A DNA stretch of 64,000 bases from contig NZ_CP033365.1 in NCBI RefSeq assembly GCF_013170825.1, positions 868,001 to 932,000 of the forward strand, given 5' to 3'. Positions 41,267-49,990 of this stretch are shown in pieces; the first letter of the stretch is position 1, and each line of letters starts with the position of its first letter. The notes below the pieces were generated by a model. The model was given only the letters and a program-made list of their open reading frames with translations, searched no databases and was not told the origin of the DNA. The DNA comes from Mesorhizobium sp. NZP2298. Lineage in GTDB: Bacteria; Pseudomonadota; Alphaproteobacteria; Rhizobiales; Rhizobiaceae. The position numbers and the translations under genes were made by a program.

Positions 41267-41280
41267 ATGTTATATAACAT
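41267..41280. promoter_or_regulatory. Palindromic MarR operator candidate
   Basis: ATGTTATATAACAT, a perfect 14-base palindrome overlapping a second one (TAACATGTTA, 41263-41272), 26 bases upstream of the marR ATG in an AT-rich spot. Confidence 0.6.
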
Positions 41281-41331
41281 GGCATATAAAATGTCGAGGC
41301 GACATGCTTGTCGCCCGCCTCCGCGATCAAA

Positions 41332-42519
41332 TCAGCGTGACACGCCCGAGGGCCGGGAGGAGCCGGCGATGCGCCTGGCGATCGCCTTGCCCAATATGGC
41401 GGCATTGGCAAAGCAGCCGCGAATGCTCGGCCGCATGCCGGTGAACCACAGGCCTGGCAGTTTCGGATCGGCTTGCCCGCCGTTGAAGAGCGGGACGCCC
41501 TTGCCGTCGAGCACGCCGAGATTGCCGACCATGCGCTCCAACCCGGTGCGGTAGCCGGTCGCGGCAATGACGATATCGGGATCGACCAGGCTGCCATTGG
41601 CCAGGACCACGCCGTCGCGGGTGAATTCCCGTATCGCCGGCACGATGACGATCTTGCCCGATTTGATGGCGTCGACGGCACCGTCGTCCGCAGCGATCGC
41701 CGTGTAGTCCGAGGCCAGGCGACTGACGCCGCCCGACGGCGCGGGCGGCATGCCGAATTTGGTCAGATCGCCGAAAACCAGGCGCTGCGTCGCGGCGATC
41801 GCCGCATCGGCGACGCGCAGCGGCAAACGCGCCATGAGCGGCGAGAGCCGGTGCACGGCAATCTTGCCTATGCGCTTGGGCAGAAGCGCGGGCCCATTGC
41901 GGGCCGAGAGCCAAAGGGCGGCGGTATCCACGCCGGCCAGATGATTGAGGGCATCGAAGCCCGAATTGCCGGCACCGACGACCAGCACCTTCTTGCCGGC
42001 ATAGGCCGTGGCGTCGCCAAAATCCACGGAATGGATGATCCGGCCCGCGAAGGCCTGCATGCCCTTCCACTGCGGCGTGAAGGGCTCCCTGTCGCGGCCG
42101 GTGGCGACCACGACATGACGCGCCAGGCGCAAGCCGGCGCTGGTGCGCACGGCCCAGTGGTCGCCCCTGAAGGCGATGGCCTCGACGGCAACGCCGAACT
42201 CCACCGGCAGGCGGTTCGCCTCCCGGAAATCGTTCATATGGCGGATAACGGCGTCCCTCTGCGGAAAGGCGGGGGTATTCCCTGGATAGGCAAGGCCGGG
42301 CAACGCCGAGAGATCGCGGTGGGTGTTGAGACGCAATTGCTGGTGCCGCCGGTGCCAGGGTTCGGCCAGCCGGCTCTCCTTTTCCAGGATCGCCGTCGGC
42401 ACGCCGGCCTTGATCAGGGCATGCGCGACGGTCAGTCCGGCGGCGCCGGCGCCAATGACGATCGCCGGCTCCACCGCCACCAATTGCTCCACCATCGGTC
42501 TGGTTGTCGTATCAGCCAT
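41332..42519 (-). CDS. FAD/NADPH flavin monooxygenase (FMO/YUCCA-like)
   Basis: 395 residues. Seen: the FAD site AIVIGAGAAGLTVAHALIKA, the FMO fingerprint FAGRIIHSVDF, the NADPH site VLVVGAGNSGFDALN, and IAATGYRTGL near the C-terminus. Class B monooxygenases of this size oxygenate N- or S-containing or keto substrates; plant YUCCA enzymes make auxin, but assigning that here would be speculation. It ends 92 bases upstream of marR on the same strand. Confidence 0.88.
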   Translation of the reverse strand: MADTTTRPMVEQLVAVEPAIVIGAGAAGLTVAHALIKAGVPTAILEKESRLAEPWHRRHQQLRLNTHRDLSALPGLAYPGNTPAFPQRDAVIRHMNDFREANRLPVEFGVAVEAIAFRGDHWAVRTSAGLRLARHVVVATGRDREPFTPQWKGMQAFAGRIIHSVDFGDATAYAGKKVLVVGAGNSGFDALNHLAGVDTAALWLSARNGPALLPKRIGKIAVHRLSPLMARLPLRVADAAIAATQRLVFGDLTKFGMPPAPSGGVSRLASDYTAIAADDGAVDAIKSGKIVIVPAIREFTRDGVVLANGSLVDPDIVIAATGYRTGLERMVGNLGVLDGKGVPLFNGGQADPKLPGLWFTGMRPSIRGCFANAAILGKAIARRIAGSSRPSGVSR

Positions 42520-42946
42520 TCACTCTCTAGTCCCATTCAGCCGCCGCGCATTCCCGCAAGGCTCGCAGCAGGCTGTAACCGTTTGATCGCGCGCAGACCC
42601 ATATATGGGTGTCATTGCCGAACCCTGCGCCGGGCCGCGGCCGCGCTCCAGAACGTTTCGTCGCCAAACGGTAACGACTGGATGCGGAAACGCGGCCAAA
42701 ACAACAAGATGGAGCGGAATGCCCGCTTCTGTCCGAATACATCCAGCCCTATATGGCATATCGGCGGCATCGGCGATAATCAGGTCGCGGCAATGTGATT
42801 GATTCGAGCTCCGGGGGCTGGCGGATCTCGTTACCGGCGCAGGAATTCGAAACCGATTCGGCTTCCCGCGCAAAATCAGGACGCCGTGGCGCGTCTTGCG
42901 TGTCGACAGGCACGCCACGCCACAGACGGCACGCGGAATCTCGACC
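42520..42946. other. 427-base intergenic region with palindrome
   Basis: No gene is supported in this divergent spacer. ACCCATATATGGGT at 42597-42610 is a perfect 14-base palindrome, 77 bases from the monooxygenase start. Short GTGGCG/CGCCAC inverted copies lie near 42890-42925. Open frames on both strands here are continuations or shadows without ribosome sites. Confidence 0.5.
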
Positions 42947-43984
42947 ATGCCCTCCTTGCGGATCTATTTCGACAAAATCCTCGAGGGCGCCTCGCCCAAG
43001 GTCGAGCGCATGGCGTTGACGCATGTCGAACGCCTGGCGCTTGTCCGCCGCCATGGCGACTTCTCGCTCGCCTATTCCACTGCCGTGCAGGGCAAGCTTT
43101 CCTATTTTGGCGATGCCGACGGCTACATCGCCTTCGGCACCAAGATGAAGCATCATTTCGCGCTTGGCGACCCGGTGGCGGCGCCGGCGCGACGGGCCGA
43201 CTACATCAGGCGCTTTGTCGAGACCGCCGGCGACCCGTGGTTCGTGCAGATCGGCGAGGATACCGCGCGCGTGCTGGCCGGGCTCGGCTACAAGATCAAC
43301 CGGCTGGGCATCGACACAAGCCTCGTCTTGCCCGAGCATGATTTTTCCGGCAAGCGAAACGAGACCGTGCGCTATTCCGAGCGCTGGCTCTTGAAGAAGG
43401 GGTTTTCGTTCGACGAGGACAAAAGGACCGTCTTCCTCGACGAGATCACGCGACTTTCCGACAATTGGCGCGGCGACCGCATCGTCAAGCGCTGGGAAAT
43501 GGGTTTTCTGAACCGCCCCTTCTACGATCAACTCGGCACCGACATGCGCCGTTTCGTGCTGCATGGTCCCGACGGCGAGCTGGTCGCCCTGCTCGATTTC
43601 GATCCGCTCTTTCGCGACGGCAAGGTCGTCGGCTACACCACCGCCTTCAAGCGCAAGCATATCGATGCCTCACCGCACGCCGAGATCGGCCTGACCAAAT
43701 TCGCGGTCGACAGGTTTCGCGAGGAAGGCATATCGGTGGTCACGCTTGGCCTGTCGCCGCTCGTCGACGTGACCCCAAGCGGATTTGCCGAAAGCGACTT
43801 CTGGCGCAACGCCTTCCAGCGCGCCTACTCCTCGCCGTGGGTCAACCGCCGCAGGTTCAACCTGCAGGGCCAGGCGGCATTCAAGCGCCGTTTCCATGGT
43901 CTGGAGGAACCGGTCTACCTCGCCTTCCGCAAGGGGACCTATATCGAGATGCTGGGGCTGCTGCGGCTGGTCAAGGCGATCTAG
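42947..43984 (+). CDS. DUF2156 (phosphatidylglycerol lysyltransferase C-terminal) family protein
   Basis: 345 residues from ATG 42947. Two GNAT-like halves: HGDFSLAYSTAVQGKLSYFG and YIAFGTKMKHHFALGDPV in the first, FVLHGPDGELVALLDFDPLF and HAEIGLTKFAVDRFREEGIS in the second, the pattern of the soluble aminoacyl-transferase domain of MprF/LpiA. No membrane flippase part is present, so it is a soluble relative. Substrate may be a lipid, peptide or other amine acceptor. Confidence 0.85.
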   Translation: MPSLRIYFDKILEGASPKVERMALTHVERLALVRRHGDFSLAYSTAVQGKLSYFGDADGYIAFGTKMKHHFALGDPVAAPARRADYIRRFVETAGDPWFVQIGEDTARVLAGLGYKINRLGIDTSLVLPEHDFSGKRNETVRYSERWLLKKGFSFDEDKRTVFLDEITRLSDNWRGDRIVKRWEMGFLNRPFYDQLGTDMRRFVLHGPDGELVALLDFDPLFRDGKVVGYTTAFKRKHIDASPHAEIGLTKFAVDRFREEGISVVTLGLSPLVDVTPSGFAESDFWRNAFQRAYSSPWVNRRRFNLQGQAAFKRRFHGLEEPVYLAFRKGTYIEMLGLLRLVKAI

Positions 43985-44030
43985 GGACGCGTCGCGCGGC
44001 CTTGGCCATGCCTTATCATTCGTGGGGGCG

Positions 44031-44810
44031 TCAGTTGCGCAGCCGGTAGCCGGTCTTGAAGATCCAGGCGACGACCGCGATGCAGACGGCCAGGAAGACC
44101 AGCGTCATGCCGAGGCTGATGCCGACCGAGACGTCGGCCTTGCCGAAGAAGCTCCAGCGGAAGCCGCTGATCAGGTAGACGACCGGGTTGAACAGCGTGA
44201 TCGTCTTCCAGATGCCGGGCAGCATATGGATCGAATAAAAGCTGCCGCCGAGGAAGGTCAGCGGGGTGATGATGAGCAGCGGCACCAGCTGCAGCTGCTC
44301 GAAGCTCTTCGCCCAGATGCCGATGATGAAGCCGAACAGGCTGAAGGTCACCGCCGTCAGCACCAGGAAGGCGATCATCCAGAACGGATGCTCGATCCTG
44401 AGCGGCACGAACAGGGAGGCGGTGGCCAGGATGATCACGCCGAGGATGATCGACTTGGTGGCCGCCCCGCCGACATAGGCGATGACGATCTCCAGATAGG
44501 AGACCGGCGCCGACAGCAGCTCGTAGATGGAGCCGACGAATTTCGGGAAGTAGATGGCGAAGGAGGCGTTGGAGATCGACTGCGTCAGCAGCGACAGCAT
44601 GATCAGCCCCGGCACGATGAAGGCGCCGTAGGCGATGCCGTCTATCTCGGTGATGCGCGAGCCGATGGCCGAGCCGAAGACGACGAAGTAGAGCGATGTC
44701 GAGATGACCGGCGAGATGATGCTCTGCAGCACGGTGCGGAAGGCCCGCGCCATCTCGACCCGGTAGATCGCCCATACTGCGCGAAAATTAGGGGCTGCGC
44801 GCAGGTTCAT
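44031..44810 (-). CDS. ABC-2 transporter permease (YadH/NodJ-like)
   Basis: 259 residues, six membrane helices without a large periplasmic domain. Seen: [40 protein letters not shown], and the late [20 protein letters not shown] that is characteristic of this exporter class. It overlaps its ATPase by ATGA. Related pairs export lipooligosaccharides (NodIJ) or unknown lipids; with no nod genes here, the substrate is unknown. Confidence 0.92.
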   Translation of the reverse strand: MNLRAAPNFRAVWAIYRVEMARAFRTVLQSIISPVISTSLYFVVFGSAIGSRITEIDGIAYGAFIVPGLIMLSLLTQSISNASFAIYFPKFVGSIYELLSAPVSYLEIVIAYVGGAATKSIILGVIILATASLFVPLRIEHPFWMIAFLVLTAVTFSLFGFIIGIWAKSFEQLQLVPLLIITPLTFLGGSFYSIHMLPGIWKTITLFNPVVYLISGFRWSFFGKADVSVGISLGMTLVFLAVCIAVVAWIFKTGYRLRN

Positions 44811-45733
44811 GGCTCTCTCCTCACCAGATTGACAAAGATCTCCTCGAGCGAGCTGTTTTGCGTGTCGATGTCGCGGAACTGGATGCCGCCGGCCTCGAGA
44901 TCGCGGATCAGCGAGGCGACGCCCGGCCGCTCGGCCTGGTTGTCATAGGTGTAGGTCAGCTGCCCGCCATCCGGCGACAGCTCCAGCGCGTAGTGCGAAA
45001 AGGCCTCCGGGATGGCCGTCAGCGGATTGCGCAGTTCCAGCACCAGCCGCTTGCGGCCGAGCTTGCGCATCAGCTCGGCCTTGTTCTCGACCAGGATGAT
45101 CTCGCCGCGGTTGATGACGCCGACACGGTCGGCCATGGCTTCGGCTTCCTCGATGTAGTGGGTGGTGAGGATGATGGTGACGCCATCCTCGCGCAGCCGG
45201 CGCACCATCTCCCACATGTCCTGACGCAGTTCGACATCGACGCCCGCCGTCGGCTCGTCGAGGAACAGGATGCGCGGCTCATGCGACAGCGCCTTGGCGA
45301 TCATCAGCCTGCGCTTCATGCCGCCCGAGAGCGTGATCGCCTTGGCGTCCTTCTTGTCCCACAGCGAGAGATCGCGTAGCACCTTCTCGACGAAGGCCGG
45401 GTTGGCCGGCTTGCCGAACAGGCCGCGGCTATAATTGACCGTCGCCCAGACGCTCTCGAAGGCGTCGATGGTCAGTTCCTGCGGCACCAGGCCGATCAGG
45501 CTGCGCGCCGCGCGGTAGTCCTTGACGATGTCGTGGCCGTCGACGGTGACGGTGCCGGTCGAGCGGTTGACGATGCCGCAGACGATCGAGATCAGCGTCG
45601 TCTTGCCGGCGCCATTTGGGCCAAGCAGCGCGAATATCTCACCCCGGTTGATGTCGAGATTGACTTCCTTGAGCGCGGTGAAGCCGGTGGCGTAGGTCTT
45701 GGAGACCCCGGAAATGGACAGAATGGAGGGCAT
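44807..45733 (-). CDS. ABC transporter ATPase (YadG/NodI-like)
   Basis: 308 residues from ATG 45733. Walker [12 protein letters not shown], signature [15 protein letters not shown], Walker [15 protein letters not shown] and switch His in [15 protein letters not shown], followed by the C-terminal extension with [20 protein letters not shown]. The open frame continues to 45886 but starts there have no ribosome site. Partner of the permease at 44031-44810. Confidence 0.94.
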   Translation of the reverse strand: MPSILSISGVSKTYATGFTALKEVNLDINRGEIFALLGPNGAGKTTLISIVCGIVNRSTGTVTVDGHDIVKDYRAARSLIGLVPQELTIDAFESVWATVNYSRGLFGKPANPAFVEKVLRDLSLWDKKDAKAITLSGGMKRRLMIAKALSHEPRILFLDEPTAGVDVELRQDMWEMVRRLREDGVTIILTTHYIEEAEAMADRVGVINRGEIILVENKAELMRKLGRKRLVLELRNPLTAIPEAFSHYALELSPDGGQLTYTYDNQAERPGVASLIRDLEAGGIQFRDIDTQNSSLEEIFVNLVRREP

Positions 45734-45845
45734 GGGCTGAAAACGGCTGCCTGAAAGAGGTCCCCTGATATAGGCCGAATGTCGTTGTGTGCAACCGCAA
45801 GTCAATGCGTTGCTGACAGTTCTGGACAGCGGTTGCGGCGGCCAG

Positions 45846-45903
45846 AGCTCTTGCCTTGACGCAATCCCCGCGGGAAACCGCTTCATGCCTTTCCTGGAAT
45901 GCC
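45846..45903 (-). repeat. Dispersed repeat family A, degenerate copy
   Basis: Minus strand: GGCATTCCAGGAAAGGCATG, then AAGCGGTTTCCC and GGGGATTGCGTCAAGGCAAG, an altered version of 12520-12579 and 47408-47464. Its first 21 bases encode the last residues (GIPGKA) and stop codon of the dehydrogenase gene. Confidence 0.7.
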
Positions 45904-46860
45904 TTGACCCAGGGTGAACACTGTACGCCTCGTGCTGTCATCCCTGGCCCATGCCTGCTCGACATCCGCCAGGGGCACGGGCGTGGTGGCGATCTGAAGG
46001 CCGGCCGGGACCACGGCGCGCAGCAGATCGCCGGTGCAGGCGATGAACCGGTCGAGCGGGACGCTGCCGATGCCGCTGCCCATCAAGGCAATCGCGGATG
46101 AGCGGAGCACGGCACTCGGCAAGGTGATATCGGACCCGCTGACGGCGCCGATCTGGACGAAGCGGATCGGTATGGCATCGGCTCCGGCCTTGGCCGCGGC
46201 AATGAGCAGACGTTCGGCGCTCTTGCCCCAGAGATAGTCGATGACGACATCCACGCCCTCTCTGAACTGCCTGATGAAGCTTTCTTCAAGAGCCGCCCCG
46301 TCCTCGATGAGCGGGATCGTCACATCCGCCCCTAGCGCCGCGACCGAGTCTAACGCGGCTGCGTTGCGGGCAGTGGCGATGATCTTCTTCGCCCCGAGAT
46401 GCCGCGCGATCTGAACGGCGAGGCGGCCGGCCGTGCCGGTGGCGCCGTTGACCAGCACGGTTTCGCCCGGCTTGAGCTTCGCCCGCTCGGTAAAGGCCGC
46501 CCATGACGACATGCCGGGATTGGCAATGGCAGCGGCGGTGACATCGTCCAGTCCTTCGGGCAGTGCCACGCAATGCGCCTCGGGCACGACGGTCCGCTCG
46601 GCCATGCTGCCATCGGGCGCCCTGGGCAGCGCGAAATAGACCTTGCTTCCGTCCTCGATCCGGCCGACGCCGTCGATGCCGACGACGAAGGGGAACCGGC
46701 CCGAAGAGCTGTAATGCGAGCCAGAGGCGCGGCTCTTCACGACATGGCTGATGGCGGCGGCGATGACCGTGACGCGGTTTTCGCCCGCCGCCGGGACCGG
46801 CTCGGGGAAGTCGCCATAGACAGGCGCTTGCCCGGCGCCTGGGACAATAGCGGCTTTCAT
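45883..46860 (-). CDS. Zinc-independent MDR-family quinone oxidoreductase/alcohol dehydrogenase
   Basis: 325 residues. GroES-like N-terminal domain and a Rossmann domain with [20 protein letters not shown] as NADPH site. The zinc ligands of true alcohol dehydrogenases are not present, pointing to a quinone-reductase-like enzyme for reactive carbonyls or quinones. It is divergent from a MarR regulator with a palindromic site between them. The C-terminal GIPGKA and stop come from repeat family A. Confidence 0.9.
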   Translation of the reverse strand: MKAAIVPGAGQAPVYGDFPEPVPAAGENRVTVIAAAISHVVKSRASGSHYSSSGRFPFVVGIDGVGRIEDGSKVYFALPRAPDGSMAERTVVPEAHCVALPEGLDDVTAAAIANPGMSSWAAFTERAKLKPGETVLVNGATGTAGRLAVQIARHLGAKKIIATARNAAALDSVAALGADVTIPLIEDGAALEESFIRQFREGVDVVIDYLWGKSAERLLIAAAKAGADAIPIRFVQIGAVSGSDITLPSAVLRSSAIALMGSGIGSVPLDRFIACTGDLLRAVVPAGLQIATTPVPLADVEQAWARDDSTRRTVFTLGQGIPGKA

Positions 46861-46885
46861 GATGGTCTGCCTTTCTGGGGTCCAT

Positions 46886-46908
46886 TATATGTGTATAATG
46901 CACATATA
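46886..46908. promoter_or_regulatory. Inverted-repeat operator in the MDR/MarR divergon
   Basis: TATATGTG at 46886-46893 and CACATATA at 46901-46908 are perfect inverse arms separated by TATAATG, which itself contains a TATAAT -10-like box (46894-46899). It is 12 bases upstream of the marR ATG, so the regulator likely controls both genes. Confidence 0.7.
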
Positions 46909-46920
46909 GGGAGACCCATC

Positions 46921-47409
46921 ATGCCGTCAACAAAAAACGTGCAAAATACACATATCTCGGATCGGCTGCGCCAGATTCACGAGGCCGTGCTCGATATTGT
47001 CGGCCTGATGAACCGGCCGCAACGCGACGAGTTGCTGATCAGGGCGGCCGGCATTCCGCTCGACCGGGCACTGTTCCCGCTGCTCGTCGGCATCGAGCGT
47101 TTCGGGCCGATCGGCGTCGTCGAGATGGCCGACCGTGTCGGGCGCGACTACACGACCGTCAGCCGCCAGGTCGCCAAGCTGGAGAGCCTCGACCTTGTGC
47201 GGCGCCGGCCGGGCAGCGCCGACCGGCGCGTGCGCGAAGCCGTGATCACACCGAAGGGCAAGGCGATGACCGACCTCGTCGACGCGGCGCGCGAGAAGAT
47301 CGGCCGCGCCATTTTCGAGACATGGGAGGCGCGCGACATCGACGAGCTGGTGCGGCTGATGCGCAAGTTCGCGGACGCGCTTGGCGCGGTGCCGGAGGCC
47401 AGTACTTAG
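46921..47409 (+). CDS. MarR-family transcriptional regulator
   Basis: 162 residues. Winged helix: GPIGVVEMADRVGRDYTTVS then VRRRPGSADRRVREAVITPK. The N-terminal part is a dimerisation helix. Faces the quinone-reductase-like gene, whose product would remove the type of compound such regulators sense; the inverted repeat at 46886-46908 is the probable operator. The TAG stop lies within the first bases of repeat family A. Confidence 0.92.
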   Translation: MPSTKNVQNTHISDRLRQIHEAVLDIVGLMNRPQRDELLIRAAGIPLDRALFPLLVGIERFGPIGVVEMADRVGRDYTTVSRQVAKLESLDLVRRRPGSADRRVREAVITPKGKAMTDLVDAAREKIGRAIFETWEARDIDELVRLMRKFADALGAVPEAST

Positions 47410-47464
47410 AGCAATTCCAGGAAAAGTGTGAAATGGTTTTCCGTCCGGAATTGCGAGCAAAGAG
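47408..47464 (+). repeat. Dispersed repeat family A, copy 2
   Basis: AGAGCAATTCCAGGAAAAGT, then GTGAAATGGTTTTCCGTCCG and GAATTGCGAGCAAAGAG, nearly identical to the minus strand of 12520-12579. Its first bases complete the TAG stop of the marR gene. Confidence 0.85.
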
Positions 47465-47525
47465 ACACGCGGCATGGACCGGTAAAATTGTCCTGTGGCG
47501 TTCAGCCTCGCGGCAGGACGCCGCT

Positions 47526-47554
47526 TTGACCTGAACCTGCTTCGGGCCTATCCT
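47526..47554 (+). promoter_or_regulatory. Candidate cydAB promoter
   Basis: TTGACC at 47526-47531, 17 bases, TATCCT at 47549-47554, about 30 bases before the cydA ATG. Good match to a housekeeping promoter. No FNR/FixK-type box (TTGAT-N4-ATCAA) was seen nearby. Confidence 0.45.
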
Positions 47555-47585
47555 TCATCAATACTTGTAGCAGCCGGAGCCCACC

Positions 47586-48947
47586 ATGGACCCGCTCATA
47601 CTGTCGCGCATCCAGTTCGGCGCGAATATTTCGTTTCATATTCTGTTTCCGACGATCACCATTGCACTTGGCTGGGTGCTGCTGTTCTTCAAGCTGCGCT
47701 ACAACGCCACCAATGATTCCGCCTGGATGCGCGCCTATTTCACCTGGGTGAAAGTGTTCGCGCTGTCCTTCGCCATGGGCGTGGTCTCGGGCGTCACCAT
47801 GAGCTTCCAGTTCGGCACCAACTGGCCAGGCTATATGGAAAAGGTCGGCAACATCGCCGGGCCGCTGCTGGCCTACGAAATCCTCACCGCCTTTTTCCTC
47901 GAGGCGGCCTTCCTCGGCATCATGCTGTTCGGCTTTCGCCGCGTCTCCAACCGCGTCCACACGCTGGCGACGGTGCTGGTCGCCGGCGGCACCACGCTGT
48001 CGGCCTTCTGGATCATCGCGCTCAATTCCTGGATGCAGACGCCGGCCGGTTTCGAAATCCGCGACGGCGTGGCACACGCCGTCGACTGGTGGGCTGTCGT
48101 CTTCAACCCGTCCATGCCCTACCGCCTCGTTCATATGCTGCTTGCATCGGGTCTGACCGTATCATTCCTGATATCGGGCCTGTCGGCGCTGCGTTATCTC
48201 CAGGGCGACCGCTCGGAATCGATGTGGAAGGCGCTGCGCACCGGCGTCTTCACCGCGGCGGTCCTGATCCCGATCCAGATCTTCGCCGGCGACCAGCACG
48301 GGCTGAACACGCTGGAACACCAGCCGCAGAAGATCGCTGCCATGGAAGCCAACTGGAACACCGGCCCCAACGTGCCGCTGGTGCTGTTCGCGCTGCCCGA
48401 CGAGGCGGCGAGGGAGAACAGATTCGAGATCGCCATTCCCGACGGCGCCAGCCTGGTGCTGCGGCACAGCCCCAGCGGCGTGGTGCCGGGGCTGAACGAT
48501 TTTCCCGGCAACCACCCGCCGGTCTTTCCGGTGTTCTGGGGCTTTCGCATCATGGTCGGCACCGGTCTGCTGATGCTGGCCGTTTCCTGGTCGGCCGCCT
48601 TCTTCCTCAAGCGCCGGCACAGCCTGCCGAAGCCGCTCGCCATGCTGATGGTCCCGATGGCGCTGTCGGGCTGGCTGGCGACGCTGGCCGGCTGGTACAC
48701 GACCGAGATCGGCCGCCAGCCCTGGCTGGTGACGGGCGTGCTCAGAACCTCGGATGCCGTCGGTCCGGTGGCGGGCAGCCATGTCGCGCTCACGCTCGCC
48801 GTCTATCTCATCCTCTACGTGCTGCTGCTGATCGCCTATCTCGGCGTGCTGGTGCACTTGGCGCTGAAGGCGGCCAAGGATGGCGACACCTCGCCATTGC
48901 CGGGTGTCATGAAAGCAGCGCTTTCACAGCCGGCGGCGGGAGAGTGA
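47586..48947 (+). CDS. cydA: Cytochrome bd-type quinol oxidase subunit I
   Basis: 453 residues. Inner-membrane oxidase that takes electrons from quinol to oxygen and pumps no protons; high-affinity or cyanide-resistant respiration. Seen: His18 in FGANISFHILFPTI (heme ligand), a second His in MPYRLVHMLLAS, the quinol-loop residues in EHQPQKIAAMEANW, and GRQPWLVTGVLRTSDAV. The quinol loop is short, as in the CIO/CioA branch. cydB follows after one base. Confidence 0.95.
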   Translation: MDPLILSRIQFGANISFHILFPTITIALGWVLLFFKLRYNATNDSAWMRAYFTWVKVFALSFAMGVVSGVTMSFQFGTNWPGYMEKVGNIAGPLLAYEILTAFFLEAAFLGIMLFGFRRVSNRVHTLATVLVAGGTTLSAFWIIALNSWMQTPAGFEIRDGVAHAVDWWAVVFNPSMPYRLVHMLLASGLTVSFLISGLSALRYLQGDRSESMWKALRTGVFTAAVLIPIQIFAGDQHGLNTLEHQPQKIAAMEANWNTGPNVPLVLFALPDEAARENRFEIAIPDGASLVLRHSPSGVVPGLNDFPGNHPPVFPVFWGFRIMVGTGLLMLAVSWSAAFFLKRRHSLPKPLAMLMVPMALSGWLATLAGWYTTEIGRQPWLVTGVLRTSDAVGPVAGSHVALTLAVYLILYVLLLIAYLGVLVHLALKAAKDGDTSPLPGVMKAALSQPAAGE

Positions 48948-48948
48948 C

Positions 48949-49953
48949 ATGAGCTTCGATTGGCCAACGGCCCTCCCCCTCATCTTCGCCGGCCTGATGG
49001 GCCTCGCCATCCTGATCTACGTCATTCTCGACGGCTTTGACCTCGGCATCGGCATCCTTTTCGCGGTCGCCGAGGACGCCGAGCAGGATACGATGATCGC
49101 GGCGATCGGTCCGTTCTGGGACGCCAACGAGACCTGGCTGGTGCTGGCCGTCGGCCTGCTGCTGGTCGCCTTCCCGATGGCGCATGGCGTCATCCTGACC
49201 GCGCTCTACATTCCGGTGTTCGTGCTTTTGGTCGGGCTGATCCTGCGCGGCGTCGCCTTCGATTTCCGCGCAAAGGTGCCGAGCGGCAAGAAGCATCGCT
49301 GGAACCGCATCTTCTTCCTCGGCTCCGTCATCGCCTCGCTCGCGCAAGGCTATATGCTGGGCGTCTATGTGCTCGGCCTCGATGTCGGCGTGGGCGGCAT
49401 GGCATTCGGCGCGCTGGTGGCGTTCTGCCTGGCCGCGGCCTACGCGGCGATGGGCGCCGCCTGGGTGATCTACAAGACCGAAGGCGCGTTGCAGAAGAAG
49501 GCGGTGCGCTGGCTGCGCACCGCGCTGGTGCTGACCGCGCTCGGCATGGCGGCGGTGTCGCTGGCGACGCCCTTCGCCAGCCCGCGCATCTTCGACAAAT
49601 GGTTCGTCTGGCCGGAAATGCTGTACCTGTCGCCGCTGCCTATCCTGTCGGCGCTGCTGTTCCTGTGGCTGTGGCGGCAGACCTTCCACCTGCCGAAGCC
49701 CGACGACCGCCATTCGCTGACGCCGTTCCTGACGCTGGCCAGCATTTTCGTGCTGGGCTTTGCCGGCCTTGCCTGGTCGTTCTACCCGTTCGTGGTGCCC
49801 GACAAGCTGACCATCTGGCAGGCGGCGTCGGCGACCGAAAGCCTGGCCATCATCCTGGTCGGCACCGTGGTGGTGCTGCCGATCATCATCTTCTATTCCT
49901 TCTATGCCTACCGCGTATTCGGCGGCAAGGCGACGGATCTCACCTACGACTGA
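48949..49953 (+). CDS. cydB: Cytochrome bd-type quinol oxidase subunit II
   Basis: 334 residues, eight or nine membrane helices. Seen: AILIYVILDGFDLGIGILFA near the N-terminus and AAIGPFWDANETWLVLAVG, both hallmarks of CydB. One base separates it from cydA. I found no small CydX-like frame and no cydDC assembly transporter after it, as is usual for CioAB-type operons. The next gene is convergent. Confidence 0.95.
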   Translation: MSFDWPTALPLIFAGLMGLAILIYVILDGFDLGIGILFAVAEDAEQDTMIAAIGPFWDANETWLVLAVGLLLVAFPMAHGVILTALYIPVFVLLVGLILRGVAFDFRAKVPSGKKHRWNRIFFLGSVIASLAQGYMLGVYVLGLDVGVGGMAFGALVAFCLAAAYAAMGAAWVIYKTEGALQKKAVRWLRTALVLTALGMAAVSLATPFASPRIFDKWFVWPEMLYLSPLPILSALLFLWLWRQTFHLPKPDDRHSLTPFLTLASIFVLGFAGLAWSFYPFVVPDKLTIWQAASATESLAIILVGTVVVLPIIIFYSFYAYRVFGGKATDLTYD

Positions 49954-49990
49954 TACGCCGCCTTCCCAACCGCCGAGGCATGGCGAAGAG

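Noticed and set aside
44031..45733. NodIJ nodulation-factor exporter
   Set aside because: The ABC-2 pair resembles NodIJ, but this subfamily is broad and there are no nod genes or nod boxes here, so only the exporter class is claimed.
49954..49990. A cydX-like micro-gene after cydB
   Set aside because: The 37-base gap before the convergent regulator gene is too short, and no hydrophobic frame is present.
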